This document shows, piece after piece, positions 36,601-50,500 of a stretch of 64,000 nt of DNA. This stretch comes from Acanthochlamys bracteata (lineage: Eukaryota; Streptophyta; Magnoliopsida; Pandanales; Velloziaceae), in NCBI GenBank assembly GCA_019914995.1, contig CM034129.1, positions 5,283,725-5,347,724 on the forward strand, given 5' to 3'. The position numbers and the translations under genes are program-made. The notes under the pieces are model-generated. The model was not told the DNA's origin. It made no database searches and saw only the letters and a program-made list of their open reading frames with translations. Within the stretch, counting starts at the first letter, position 1. Every line of letters begins with the position of its first letter.

Positions 36601-39600
36601 AAGCCCACGCTCTGCAAACTTGTCGATCACAGCATGGACCCTACGCTCAATCTCAGACTTGTTGTGTGAAAGATTGAGAATCTGTAATAAAGATTTATAA
36701 ATCCAATCAGGGTTCCAGTATAAGAAATGAATAAGGTTGTCGATACTCATGCTTCTAAACAAAATCACACCTGTTCAGGAGCACCTTTGCTTACACGGTG
36801 CATTTTTCCTTCACCATCAATGTAGGTTAATGCCGTCCTCTTGTCGGTTGGGTTGAATGGAAGAAAATGAACCTCTTGAATACCAGCACGAGCCTATAGG
36901 TTACCAGCACACAGATAGTAAGAACCACTAAACATGAGAACATCTATGAAGTGAATTTCAGATGGTGGCATGCTCCTTTACCTCTTTAGGATCAGCTAGC
37001 ATACTGACAATAGCAGCATCTATAGCGTCCTGATTTTCAGTTCTCGACGCTCTAGCAGCCATGAGAATGACAGTATCCTGGTCCACGCCTTTTGCAAAAA
37101 CCTAAGTAGTACAATGAAATAATGTGTGTAAACATACATGGAAGAGGTGACAAAGAAGTTGAAGACGTTCACCATAAGATATACTAACCTCTACGAGGTT
37201 TTTGTCCACTGTCAGCTTGTTAAGAGTCAAAGTTCCAGTCTTGTCACTGCAAAGCACATCCATGCCAGCCATTTCCTCAATAGCAGTCATTCTCTTTGTT
37301 ATAGCTCCCTGCATCAGTTCCAAACAAGCTTGTCAGCACCTCCAAGAAGACAAAACGAGCACTTTAAGAGTGAACTAGTTTAAATTGTCCAGAAGTGATC
37401 TACAAACACATCGCTTTCTATTAAAAAGATACACCGAGTTGAGCCACACCTAATCATGGCAGAACCAATGCTTGGACTCAAATTGAGTATTACTGGACCA
37501 ATCGGTAGCAAGTTGTTTATCAATTGCAGGCTAGTACTGAGAAAAGTTGAACAAACTCCTAGAGCAAATCATGCACACTACATCAATGTTACCTGCTGAG
37601 ACAGACGGTGAGAACCAATGGCCATGGTAACAGAAAGTACTGTGGGCATTGCAATGGGAATTCCTCCAATGAGAAGGACCAGAAGATTATCTATTCCTGG
37701 ACGATATGCCCTATGCTGGATTGGATACATGACGATGATCTCAATGATGATCCCAACAGCAATTGAGCAAATACAGAAATTTCCAATAGCTGTTAAGACC
37801 TACAAAGCAAATTCAGAAGTGAGAAGAGCAAAATATAATAAACATGGGCAGTGATACACAAAGTTGACCCAAGCAACTCTATTGCATTGAAGACAGTCAT
37901 TTCATTTCAAAAATCAGCATCCAAATATAGGATGCGAGATGTAGGCATGACATGAATTTCATATTATTATTTAGTACCTTCTGGAAGTGACCAACTTGGT
38001 TTGTTGAATCCACAAGATGAGCTGCCTTGCCAAAGAATGTATGGACACCCGTGGCAATGACAATGGCCTCAATCTCTCCCTGTTTACATGTGGAGCCAGA
38101 GTAAACACCATCTCCAGGGCCCTTGGTCACTGGCAAAGACTCTCCCGTAAGAGCTGACTGCAAAGAGAGCAAAATAATGCTTGTTGATCAAAACACCACA
38201 AAAATGAAAACCAAACACAACGAAGTGTATAATTCTAAATTTGATATTAAGATTCTTAACAAAGCATGCAAGGACCTGGTCAATTTTCAAAGGATCCCCA
38301 TTAAGGAGTCGAGCATCAGCAGGAACTATATCTCCAAGCTTAATGCTGATAATATCTCCTGGGACAAGAATGGCAGCATCTTCCTCTTTCCAGTGTCCAT
38401 CCCTGAGCACCTGTACAAACACAAACAGAAAATTATAATAGAGGCCATTGACACTTTATCATAATAAAGAATATAATTCAAAAGCAAAAGTAAAAATAAA
38501 ATCTCAGGCAGACTTGAGCATCTTGCTAGTTAACATAACAAAAATTTCAGTAGAGTTGAATTAGTAACCTTGGCCTTTGGAGCAAGACGAGCCATGAGTG
38601 CAGCAGCTGCATTCCCAGCATTATTCTCTTCAATGAAACTTATAGTTGAGTTGATAAGCAGCAGTGTTATGATACCAACAAAGTCCTGCCAGTCTGGTGG
38701 CTTTCCCTGTACCACAAATTCAGAAGTTCCAAGTAAAACTTTTTGGGCAAAAGAATCCAGAAAACTTAAAGATATATATAATTGACAATGGAACTAACGC
38801 CTCCATTGGCCAAAGCTATGGCCATGATAGCGGCTGCCTCCATAACCCATGACAATGGATTCCACATAAATCCTAAGAATTTCAGAAATTTGCTCTCCTG
38901 CAGCCACACATCAGTAGAGAAGAACCAATTAAGTAAGACCACTCTAAAGCCATACCTGAAAGTTTCAAACAGGTAATCGATAAGTTTACATCAGGCTTAC
39001 CTTCTTCTCTTCCAGCTTGTTGTGCCCAAATATCTGGAGTCGCTGCTCCGCGGCCTCTGTCGTGAGCCCTTCCCGGCTGCATCTCAGATTCTCAAAGACC
39101 TCTTCAATCGGAATATTTTCCTGCACCCAAAAAAAAAAAACGAACAATCAATAAATATTTCTCACTACCATATCACCAACCGATTAGAGTTTATTTCTAT
39201 TTCTGTTGATTGCACAATTCTTTTTAGTGCAGTATCTGTAAGCACTGAGCAGTTAGTGCAGCCGCTTTTAGCGAAATATACCAACCTATCTCGTAGCTTA
39301 AGTATTATCTTATACATCTAGTATCCTGCTTCATAAAAGAATACTGCTTTTAACATAATAATCTCTTCAAAATTTTCAAACCAAACAAAAAAAAAAAAAA
39401 AAAAAAAAAAAGAAAGCACGATTTAAAACATTGCTGTGAATCGAAAACGGTCGATAAGCAGGCACGATGTAATCGACGGAGTCATACAGCCACACAAACG
39501 ATTACAATCCATTACCTAAGACTCAAAAACAAAAAAAGAGAGAACAAAAACAAATCAATGGATCAAACATGAAACAAGAATCAAGCCGAGATCGATTCGG

Positions 39601-39668
39601 TGGAAAAACTATACCAGATCAACTGCTTCCTTGACGACGGCTTCCAACGTTGCTTCCTTCTCTCCCAT
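33628..39668 (-). CDS. AHA11: Plasma-membrane H+-ATPase (P3A pump), AHA11-like, 21 exons
   Basis: Exons in transcription order: 39668-39615, 39120-39001, 38897-38799, 38706-38569, 38410-38276, 38157-37978, 37799-37593, 37308-37189, 37101-36982, 36893-36771, 36681-36577, 36498-36354, 36003-35839, 35758-35520, 35430-35398, 35176-35095, 34937-34777, 34680-34495, 34373-34191, 34092-33914, 33724-33628. All phases agree and give 956 residues. Landmarks: TGES at 186-189 (actuator domain), DKTGT at 333-337 with the phosphorylated Asp, GDGVND at 590-595, and NDG with Asp688, equivalent to the proton-carrying Asp684 of AHA2. The C-terminus is QQSYTV, whose penultimate Thr is the phosphorylation site that creates the 14-3-3 docking motif. 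The pump exports protons across the plasma membrane and energises transport. Length and N-terminus ([14 protein letters not shown]) are closest to AHA11, but the subfamily call is tentative. The protein looks fully functional. Confidence 0.96.
39387..39411. repeat. Poly(A) tract of 25 bases in AHA intron 1
   Basis: An uninterrupted A run on the plus strand (poly-T in the transcript) lies inside the first intron of the pump gene, between the start exon and exon 2. It is a plain homopolymer and is likely polymorphic in length. Confidence 0.9.
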
Positions 39669-39900
39669 CTCTACCCTTCAACAGAGAGAAAAACTAGAGA
39701 GAAAAAAGAGAATTGGAGAAAGAGTAAAGGCGTGAGGAAGTGGAGCTCACACACAGGACGGAAGGAGAGAGAAGAGGGTGATAAAAAGGTGGAGAAATTA
39801 TAAACAAATTAATAAAAAAGAAAATAAGAAAAAGATTGGACTGCTTAGAGAGACAGAAGGAGAACGTGGAAAAGAAAAAACACTTTTAAGAGAGAAACTC
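39669..39900 (-). promoter_or_regulatory. CT-rich 5' leader of the AHA gene
   Basis: On the minus strand the sequence upstream of the ATG at 39668 is a long CT-rich stretch (GA-rich on plus, for example around 39680-39730 and 39755-39780). Such pyrimidine-rich leaders are common in highly transcribed plant genes. The transcription start could not be placed. Confidence 0.45.
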
Positions 39901-42110
39901 CGCTGAGCAGATTTAAAAAAATAAATAAAGACTGCAACGAGATCGGATGGACGTGTGGGACACAGAAAGGAATAAAATAAAAGTTGATTATCTCAATCAG
40001 TTTTATCTCATCGCAAAATCCAGGTTAAGCCAGTGGCAATGTTGTCAATTTACGTTACTGAGGATTATTTTCTGTATTTATAGATAGGTTTGCAGTTTCG
40101 GCCTCAGTTTCGGAGTGGCTGGTGGGCTGTAACTGAGCTTTGACGATTAGTGCGGTTTTTGCAAGGTGAGATTTGTCAAAATTGGTAAAATAATTTATTT
40201 AATAATTTGTTAATAAATTATAGGGAAAGGTTTATGAGTTTGTCTGTGGAATGCATGCATGTGGCGTGTCATGGCATCTATGAGGGATGGATGTGCCGTA
40301 CCATTCATGTGCGATGCTGATAAACGAGGGAGTGTACCAGACCGTGATGTACTTGCCAGTACAACTTTTCAAGAGATATCTTTTGACTTTTACCTTATTA
40401 CCCTTCGTCAGTGATCAGTTAGGTTTACGATTCCAAAGTTTGGTTCGCTGTTAGCAATTCAGATCGATCCAAGCGGACGTTTTAGATGTACTGAAAATTA
40501 TTTTTCTAATAAAAAAGATATTTTTATTTATTTTAAAATAATTTTTTAAAAAAGTAATAGAAATAAATAATAATATTTTATTATATAAAACTTTTTAATT
40601 TTAAAATAATTTATAAAATATTATAAAAATTTTATTAAAAATTATGAAATAAAAAACTTTTAAAATAATTGTATAACCAATTTCAAACGCAGCCCAAATG
40701 GGCCCTAGAGCAATATAAAAGAGTAGGATTGATTAGGAGATGTTTGGAATTAATTAACAAATAAAAATTTTTAATATATTTTGTTGTTTCTAGAAAAAGA
40801 GTTTTCATTTTTTAATTTAAAAATAAAAAAAATTACAACGTAAAATTTTTTTATTTTACAAAAATTTAAAAATAAATATTATAAATAGTTTATAAAAATA
40901 TGAAATAAACAAATTAAAATAAAAGTGGTTGATAATACTACATACTTCAAAACTGTGTTTCAATTTATCAAATGAAATTTTTTATCAAATTTAGATACAA
41001 ATTCACTTTTTATATTGTATTTCTAATATCAAACTCGTATCTAAGTTATTCGAAATTAATTTTATAAAATTGACTCTCTACTAATTAAATACATACTTAT
41101 GTTTTTTTTTTCCTCTTTTTGACAGTTAAGATTTGATATAATCTTTTAGAGCAATTTTTAAGCTTTTAAGAAAAAATACGTATATAGTTTTTTAATTTCA
41201 AAATACGTTACTGAAAAAAAAACGAGCATAACAAATTGATTAAAATTGTAGTAATGTTCAAAATTGGTTACAATCATATTAGTATTGTGCGTACGATACC
41301 TTTTAATTATATATCCGTATGAGCCCTGCCGTAGTGTTATTGCCCCTACATGATGTATATGCATGTTATGTCGTTGGTCATGCGGCATAAACATGGTATC
41401 TTACTATATTAACACATATCATTTCTATCCAAAATTTGAATTGACAATGTTTTTTTTTATTAAACAATGAGGTGATGATATCAATTATAGGATTAGCTCT
41501 TCTTATAATGCTATTTTATTGTTATCTAAAAATAAGCTTTAATTTTTTTAATAATATTTGGAAATATTTTTAAAATAAAAATTTTTAAAACAGAATTAAA
41601 ATAAATTTTATTTTTTACTAAAAAATAATAAAAAGTTTTATTATGTAAAATTTTTCTATATATTCTAAATTAAAAAAATTCTTTAAATATTTATAAAAAT
41701 ATATTGAAAAATGTTTTAAGTTGAAATTTTTAAAAATTATTTTTATGGAATAAAATACAAAATGGTCCTAGATACTTTTACATGCGGCCGTTTGAGAGTG
41801 TTAAAAAATTACAAAAATTAATAAAAGTTTATTTTAAAATTTTTTGAAATAATTTAACTTTTGAAATATATATAAAAAGTTTATGATATATCGTTTTTTT
41901 ATATTTTCAAAATTTTAAAATTTTTATAATATGATAAAAATTTTATTAAAAAAATGAAAAGTTAAAATGAAAGAAAAAAGAAAAAGAACTTCTGGATTAG
42001 TATCAGTTAGGTTATCTATAAGAAACAAATCACAATTTTGTTTATGGATTTAGGTGGATTGTTTGGTTTCTTCAGAATCATTTGAAAATTCAATCCTCAC
42101 ATGATTCTAA

Positions 42111-42375
42111 GGGGGTGTTTGGGATTGCTTATGAAATGGAGTTTTTGTGAAATAAAGGATATTTTTGTCCTTTTTTTTTGAAAAGCATTTCTATTTTTTT
42201 ACTTAAAAAAAATAATAAAAATATGCATAAAAAAAGATCTCAATCCTCAGAGAATTTTTCTATGACTTTCTAAATTTTTAAATAAATTTTTATATATTTA
42301 TAAAATATGTATTGAAAAAAACGTGAAATGGAGAATTGAAAAGTTGGGTTGGAGAAAAGCAAAGCCAAACACCCC
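42111..42375. mobile_element. Tourist-like MITE with TAA target duplication
   Basis: Left end GGGGGTGTTTGGGATTGCTT and right end (reverse complement GGGGTGTTTGGCTTTGCTTT) form the terminal inverted repeat of a 265-bp element. TAA flanks it on both sides (42108-42110 and 42376-42378), the target site of PIF/Harbinger transposons. It encodes no protein. Confidence 0.8.
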
Positions 42376-45300
42376 TAAATCTATGCTACCTAGTTAGAGG
42401 GGTTTTTGAGTTTCTTAATAAATAGTTTTTATTAAATAATTTTAGAATATGATTTTTACTGTATTTTTCAAAACAAATTTTATAATTAATTAAACAATAA
42501 AAAAATTATGTATAAAATTTATAATATACAATTATTTTATAAATACTAGAAACTTTTGTTGAAACTAAAATTTAAAGAAAACTTAAAGAATACTTAAAAT
42601 GCAAATGATCCAAGACTATCTTTAAGTGCGTATTTTATAATTTTTAAAACTCAATTTTATTAATTTTTTAACTTATTTTTAAAATAAAGTAAACATAAAA
42701 AGTAGACTCAATTTTTTAAAAATATACTTTTAAAAGTAAACATAAAAAATTATTTTTTTATCAAACTTATTTTTAAAACTTAACTCACTTTTTCAAAATG
42801 AGTTTAAAATTTAGTAACCACACCTCTAGACAGGGATTTTAACGAAGCTTTGTTGTGTTTAAAATCTTTAGAATAGTGCCAAAATGTTGTGGATTTCTCC
42901 TTTTTTCCACTTTGAGTTCAGCCAGTATTTGCATTTGACTGAAATCAGAACTTGACCCATATTTCGGGCTTTAATAGGCTAATTTTAGTTTGAAAAGATG
43001 GTTAATAATATTTATTAAACCGTAGTTATTGAAAATTAGGAAATATTTTGAATCTGAAAGTTAAAGAACACAGAATTTCGTAGAGGCTGAAAATATCAGT
43101 CACTGGCATTGATTGAAATGAATAAGCAATAATAATTCAATTGAAATTGCTTTCGAATTTTTGTTGTCCACTTGAATTGAAGGTAGGGAAGCTGTTGTAC
43201 GGCATGCCGACTGCGGGAACCAAAACGGATCACGTAACAAGAAGCAAACAAAAAAGAAATTAGCGTTTTTTTAGACTTTTTCAAAAATTATTTTTTAATT
43301 ATATATATTTTATAAGTATATAAAAAATTATTTAAAAATTTAAAAAATATAAAAAAAATTTACGAAATGATATATTTTTATTACATATTTTTATTATTTT
43401 TTAAAATAAAAAAAATAAAATTTATTTCTTAAAAAAATAAAAAAATTTTTTATTTAAAAATTTTTTATTTTATAATCACTTTTAAATACCACTGACAAAG
43501 TCTTGGAATTCAATTCCAACTTTTTATATCCCAATTCTCTAATACATCACATTCATTAGTTTACTTTATTATTGATATTCCCTTTATGCTTTGCCTACGT
43601 GGATCATTATTTAAAATGCTTATATTTAAAATTTTAGAGTATTCGAATTTAAGATATAGTAGCATGACTCAACGTGAAGGGCTATGGAAGTTACGTCTTT
43701 TTTTTTAACTTTTGAAAATTCAACTGCGCTTAAATTATTATAAATAATTTTACTTTAATTTTTAAATATTAAGTGCAGGTTGATTATTGATTATGGAATC
43801 CACGCTACAAACAACTATTGCCTTCAATTTCTTTCCTTTAAAAAATTTCTGTTAATTAAATTGTGATTATTAATTCGGTGACGTTAATTGTTTTTAGTTC
43901 CACTACGTATTTGTTTATAAATCATAATCAGTCAATGTAGTAAAAGCTGCATGTTCAAATAATAGATGCAATTTTTTTCTTCGGTTGGTCGACGACAAAC
44001 GTAAGCATCAGCTTAGTGTACGGAAGTACTTGAAAATCAACCAGGACTAATTTAACAAAAAAAATTTTCTTCGTGCTGACATCGACATTAATTATCTTAT
44101 TATGAGATGAAGACCAACAAGAAAATGTTGTATAGGTTTTGTGTTTGTGCATTACTAATCAAACATTGAAAGACAATGCATTCTTGACTAATTAATTGTT
44201 ATCAGTGATTCTACTTACAGCACTTTATGAAGTAATCGAAAAATGAGACGAAAATATAAAACAAAAAAAAAAAAATAGATAATAAGATAAAAAAATAAAA
44301 TAAACGAACAAAAATGAAAATAAATTGAACAAAACAATGAAACACAATACCCTTAGTTTTCATATCAAGATTTTCCGTTTTAAATGCCATTGTTATAACA
44401 ACCAAATGTTATCTCATTTGATAGAGTTAGACTACATAAATCCAACCATGTTATTTACTGTTCTAGACAGATGGTATGCTACCTTAGTTGGATTAAACAA
44501 CATAGATATAATTAAAACTAATTTTTGGATATTACAACTGAGTTAAATTTTGTTTTCATTGATGTCGAAGGGAGTCATTTCAGAGTACTGTTTGGGTGCT
44601 TATATAAAAACACTCTCTCTGATAGAGCTTAAAAAAGTAATTTATATTAGCTCTACAATTTTTTTAATTAAAATTCAGATCATGTAAATAAATTTACTTA
44701 TGAAAAAATCTTTTTAAAAATATTTAATTTACAGCAAATTTTAAATCTCAAAAGTTAGTGCCTTCTGTCTCAGACTGATTGTAATGTAAGTTACGCAAAA
44801 AAAAAAAAAAAAGGTTGGGCAAGTAGGTATGGATATATGAATGAGGTACATGTTGATCAAGAAAAAAGAACACATCCCATGTGTTTGGTCTGATTTCAAA
44901 AGAAACTGCCCACCATCTATTAATTGTTCTTTTGCTAATTTCAGAAAATAAAATTTTTTTTCCTACCCATATGCCATTGTCATGTATGTATAATAATTAA
45001 ATGTATTCAAGCAAAAAAAAATAAAAAAAGAAAAAGAACTAGGGTTAATGTATGCAGAGAAATGTACATCTAAGAATATATTTGCTTACATGCAGGTAGG
45101 CATATTTTTTCGTATATGTTTATCAACAAAAAGATCATGTATTGTTTTTTGTCTTTTTTTTTTTTTCTTTTGATCAGCAATTTATGTGTCTTTTGTTTTG
45201 GTGCTCCATAGTTGAGGGCAATGCTGGAACATTCATGTTTCTCAAATTTGGGGAATACCCCACAAATACACATTTAAAATTTTAGTCAAATTATAGAAGC

Positions 45301-45915
45301 GCATGTTTCAAATATATATACTAAATTTTACGAAAATAAAAAATAAAAAAAATTAAAAAATAAATTACAAATAAAGTTTAATTTTTGTATTTTAATTGTT
45401 TATTGAAGTGAATTGAAATTAGATTTCATATTTTAATTATTTTTAAAAATAAGTTGAAAGTGAAAAAGAATATTTCAAAAAATATGAAAATAAGAAAGTA
45501 AAATTTAAATAGAAGTAAAGATTTATACAGAACTGTAGTTCTGAATTTTTTTATTTTATTAAAATATAGAATTCATTAAAATTTTAAATTTGACAAGAAA
45601 AATTAAAATTTTAGTGAATTAAAATACGGTCTAAAAGCACACCGCAGTACAGCACATGGTTGTAAAGCATGATAACAACAGCTATGCGTAAGAAATCATG
45701 AAATTTATATGCCGCAGAATAAATATATCTCGATATTGCTATCAAACTCTACTTTTATTTCTAATAGTCTAATGTCTTCATGATTATTAAGAGAATTTCT
45801 GACCAGCTGCTGCCCCGCTACGTCCAAAGGATAGATTTCAATCTCCTAGCTAGAAACAAAACTTCTATTCAAAATAAAACTGCAACTCTGGTTTTCACAG
45901 TAATCACTTGATTTA

Positions 45916-46149
45916 GGGAGCGTTTTGGAATTAATTATCAAATAGAATTTTTCTGAAACATAAATTATTTTTATTTTTTTATTTTAAAAAAATAAAAATA
46001 TATAATAAAAAAATTTTATTATGTAAAAATTTTCTACATTATCTAAATTTTTAAATAAATTTTTTAAATATTTATAAAATATATATTAAGAAATATAAAA
46101 TAAAAAAAATAAAAAAATAGTGTTTTGTATGTACTATCTAAACGCACTC
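45916..46149. mobile_element. Degenerate Tourist-like MITE
   Basis: The ends GGGAGCGTTTTGGAATTA and (reverse complement of right) GAGTGCGTTTAGATAGT bound a 234-bp A/T-rich core. Flanking trinucleotides are TTA and TAA, both fitting TWA but not identical. It belongs with the other A/T-rich elements of the spacers. Confidence 0.55.
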
Positions 46150-47508
46150 TAAATCTTCTCATAAGATTTTGCATCATGACACGTTTTTGTTTGCTTGAAT
46201 TCTCTCACAGAACCATTCTAGCCATTAGATTATAAAACAATTCGTTTGCGTATGTCCACATTAGCACTCCACAGATAGTAACATGTTTGTTACTTTTTGT
46301 AATCTTTAAGAAGATTTAATCAAGCGATTATTGTGAAAAACACATTAGATTACAAAGTTATGCGGCAGAAAAAACAAAAGGAAAAAAATGAAAAAATTTT
46401 CTGGAATGTCCTCATCGCATTGTGGCCAGATCAGTCAGTTGACCCGGGGTGGCGTAAACAAAATTACGAAGGTATCGAAGTAAAGTAAACACTAATGCTC
46501 CTTAGTCCAAACTAGTTGAAGACTTTATAGATTCGTAATTAATTAGATCATCAAGCTAGAAAGCAGAAAACGGAAAGGAATCTGTTATTCGTCGAGACAA
46601 TTCATCTATTGTCTTAGGTAACAAAATAAGTATACTTTACATAATAAGTCGATACATCTTTGTTGGGATGTATCGAATGGCCTTGACAGATAGAGCAAAT
46701 GATAATCACAGCTTAAGTTGGATTAACAGCGAACGACACGTAACGTAGGAAAACACTTGGTGTTGTAGGTTTCTGTACCTTTGCGTAATTGATTTTGGTT
46801 ATTATTAATAAAGATGTAGATTAACATATTTGCATCTCTCTAATTTGATTTCCTATCTAATATTTTGATCAACAACTGAAATGCTCTTAAAAATGACTGA
46901 AAGCAGCTCTCAACATCCGTTAACAAGCAACCACTCCACAAATATTCTCAGGTAAGGCAGCTTCGCCATGAGGCTTCTCATACCGCAATAAACTATAAAT
47001 TATTAGTACGGTAATTGCATACTCCACTGTAATGATTAAAACAACATAACGACAATGTTTTCAATTGATCCATATATATAAGCAAGTAACGAGGATTGAA
47101 ACCGAGAATCTGTACACTCCTAGAAATAGATATCGATCTTTTTCCATAAACAAACATAGCTGGTGTCACAAACAAACTAATGCTAGCATTCAGAAATTTG
47201 GGAGTTCTAAAAGTCCATCAAGCCAGAGATGTTAGTTTTGTTAAATTCGCCTCCCTATTTATCTTATTTTGTTGCCAACAAGCAACTAAACTGAAGACTA
47301 GGATGCTTCCTTCATAAACATACATTTGGATGCAGAAAGATTAATTGATTTGGAAAAACTATAGACATGGACATAACATCCCCATGAAGTCAAAATTGAG
47401 CTGATACTTCACAAAGGAAGGTTTATCCCCTACCTGTGAGCTAAAACTTTTATAGCTCACCACTAATCAATAGTTAAAAATGAATGAATTAACTGGCAAA
47501 AGAGTCGG

Positions 47509-50500
47509 TCATTTGCTAGTTGATGTTGTAGTTTTGGTGAAAGGCCAGAGATTAGCCAATTTTTCTAGCATTCCAGAACTTTTGGAGAAATAACATGCAA
47601 AGCCCAGTGGAGTTGCAGTTGGAGGGAAATCCTCAGCAGGCATTGCAAATGGACGGATCATCTTTTCCATTTTTTCCAATGTGAGATAGGAACTCGCTTC
47701 TTGCAATCTTTCTGGTCCCATGATAGGTAATGTGTGCTCTTGATGCAGCAGAGCACCCTCAACATTATCTTTCTGCTAAAAGATAATGTAACAGCTTAAC
47801 ATCACTCAGGGAAACATGGGCAGTTACGAATGCTATAATAGAAAGATGGGCAGTGTCGATTAGTATTATAAAGGAAAACTACCTCCAGAGGACTCAAATC
47901 TGCACCACGACTGAATGTCAACTCTATGCGGAATCTCTTTGGATCTTCTAAAGGCACCTGTTAACAACATTTAATATCATTTCTGAGAAGTATGAAGTGC
48001 CAACTACAGTAAGAGGTTTCAATTTCTATCCCTAACCTGACCTATGATTATATGATTATATGAAGATCTCCAAATCTAATATCTGTCATTAGATATGAAG
48101 AACTATGACTCGGTAACATGTGACAAAATTACATCTCAATCAGATTAGGAATCAAACACTAGCACTTGATTATGATGGCACAAATAGTAAAAGTTGAAAC
48201 AAAATATATTTTTTCTTTTTGAATCATTTTTAATCAAGTGACCAGATGAAAATCGATTCGTAATCCAATTGAGATAAAATTTTGACAGTATCTTACCAAA
48301 CTGATAGTTCTTCATATCCAATGGTATAGATTAAATTTGCAGTTCTCCAAATCACAAATAGTTGTGGAGTGCGCTAGAGTGTGCATAAAAACTAGAGTGC
48401 CCCTATTTCCTCCTCATATATATGAAGAACTGCAGAATATGAAATGGGCTTTCAACCTAAGCCTTGCTTTGTTTACCTGTCCTATCGTATCGAATAAGGT
48501 TTCTAAGCCTAGCCTATTTTGGTGTCTGCTATCGAAAGAGGGCACTTTAGGGGCACTCTTTTCTATTTAGAATTCCCAATTCAATCTCCACCGTTAGATA
48601 TGAAGAACTATTAGTAAAAAATATGCTGACCAAATTTCAACTCAATCAGAATACGAATCAACCTCCATCCAGCGCTCGATCAAATGACATAAATAATAAA
48701 AATTTGATGTCATTTTGATCAAGAAATTTGATGGAAATCTAAATCTAATTGAGTTAAAATTTTATCACCATATTTGTAACTCATAATTTTTCATATCCAG
48801 CGGTGGATATTATATACGTACGTTTTTAAAAGAGGGTGCCCTAAGGTGTCCCTAAGGGTGGGGTGCGCCTATCTCTATTCATATATATATATATATGAAG
48901 AAAAAGTCATCAAAAGTATGAGAAGATTGGCAGTTGCAAGATCAAAACAGGGACACAAGAGAATTAGGCATGCAGAGTGGCATCATAATCCACAAGAAAT
49001 TCAGAGGTACTAAATCAAATTGCTTTCACAAATTGACAAGTATTATCTTGCAACTGCCTATCTCCATCCACACATATATCTATCTATCTATATATATATA
49101 ATGAAGAAAAAGTCATCAAAAGTATGAGAAGATTGGCAGTTGCAAGATCAAAACAGGAGACACAAGAGAATTAGGCATGCAGAGTGGCATCATAATCCAA
49201 AAAAATTCAGAGGTACTAAGTTAAATTGTCTCCACAAATTGACAAGTATTATGTGGTTTTCCCAATGAATTTCCATTGCAAAAAACTTAGAGGCTCATAT
49301 GTAACATCACCAAACACTGACCAATCACTGTAAAAGCATAGAGAGATTTACGTCGTTGTGAACTACTGAATAGCCTGCCCCAAAGGCAAAAACTACCTTG
49401 GAAAGAATCTTCTTGAAGGGTATGAGAGTTATTTGCTAAGGTTAAAAGAGTATGTAAGAACACACCCACTAGCTTCAGCAAGAATTCACTTTAAAACTTT
49501 CTCACAGACTATCTCATATCTATAACTTACTATTCACGTGTATCAGTTGTTACACTAGGAACACAATTGAGAAGATATCCAGTGGCTGATTGTGTCCACT
49601 AAGCTTTTTATTGTATTTAAAATTAATGTATGATCTCAAAAAGAAATCAATCTGTTCCTCAAGTATATGAAATTTTGTAAAAGATGGACCAAGAGGATTA
49701 CATACATTAATGAAAAACTTAGGAACAACAATTAAAAAGCATAATTCTCTATGCATTTCTCTTCTTTCTTTCTTTGCATCAGAATCGTATGATGGTTTTG
49801 GGAATTTAGAAAGGCATATACTAAGAACTTCCACTATTTATAACTTTCAAAAGATAACTAATCACATTGTGAATATGTCCAATAGCATGGCACTAGAATA
49901 GAAATAAAACTTATAATATGACATACATCACCAGGTTTTAGGTGAACATAATTCTAGTAAGGACAAACGTATGCAATCCATCATAAAACAAATGTAAGTA
50001 ACATGATAGCTAATAAGGCAGGCTGTTACCTCTGTATTTTCAAACAATCTTATGACGATGTAACTCATGTAGTCAAGTTCCCTTGTTTTGAATAGGCGCT
50101 CAAGTGCACTGTGGCAAACAAGGCTCTCTTCACCTTGGAGAGATTCATCAAGGTTACAATAGCGAAGAACATTCATTACTGAATGTATATGCGACTCCTG
50201 CAATTACAAAAAATTTTGAACACAGCTATCAAATTGGTACAGTCAGAATTGCTACAAATAGGACAAAATTCATATTCAGAAGCTTCTCCATTAAGAATGA
50301 GTTTAGCATGCATTAGTATTGAAAGTTTAAAATGCTCGATCTTCTCTACTTTGGAAACTCTAGATTCAGTAAATTGATATGGAAAACACATATATAGAGA
50401 GTGAATCTCCTGAATCAAAGAAAACGAGAAACTATGATTCACGAAACAATGTTACCCTGCAGGATCCAACTTGAAGTGCTTCACCAATTTTGGGGTTTGA

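Larger units (their letters stand above)
39901..47508. other. Second A/T-rich intergenic spacer
   Basis: No coding region is supported. From 40.5 to 43.5 kb and 45.3 to 46.1 kb the DNA is extremely A/T-rich and contains small inverted-repeat elements, best seen at 42111-42375 and 45916-46149; a weaker one spans about 40473-40693 (ends GGACGTTTTAG and AAACGCAGCCC). The VIH 3' untranslated region probably begins at 47508 and runs an unknown distance leftwards. Frames of 60-78 codons here show no motif. Confidence 0.6.
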
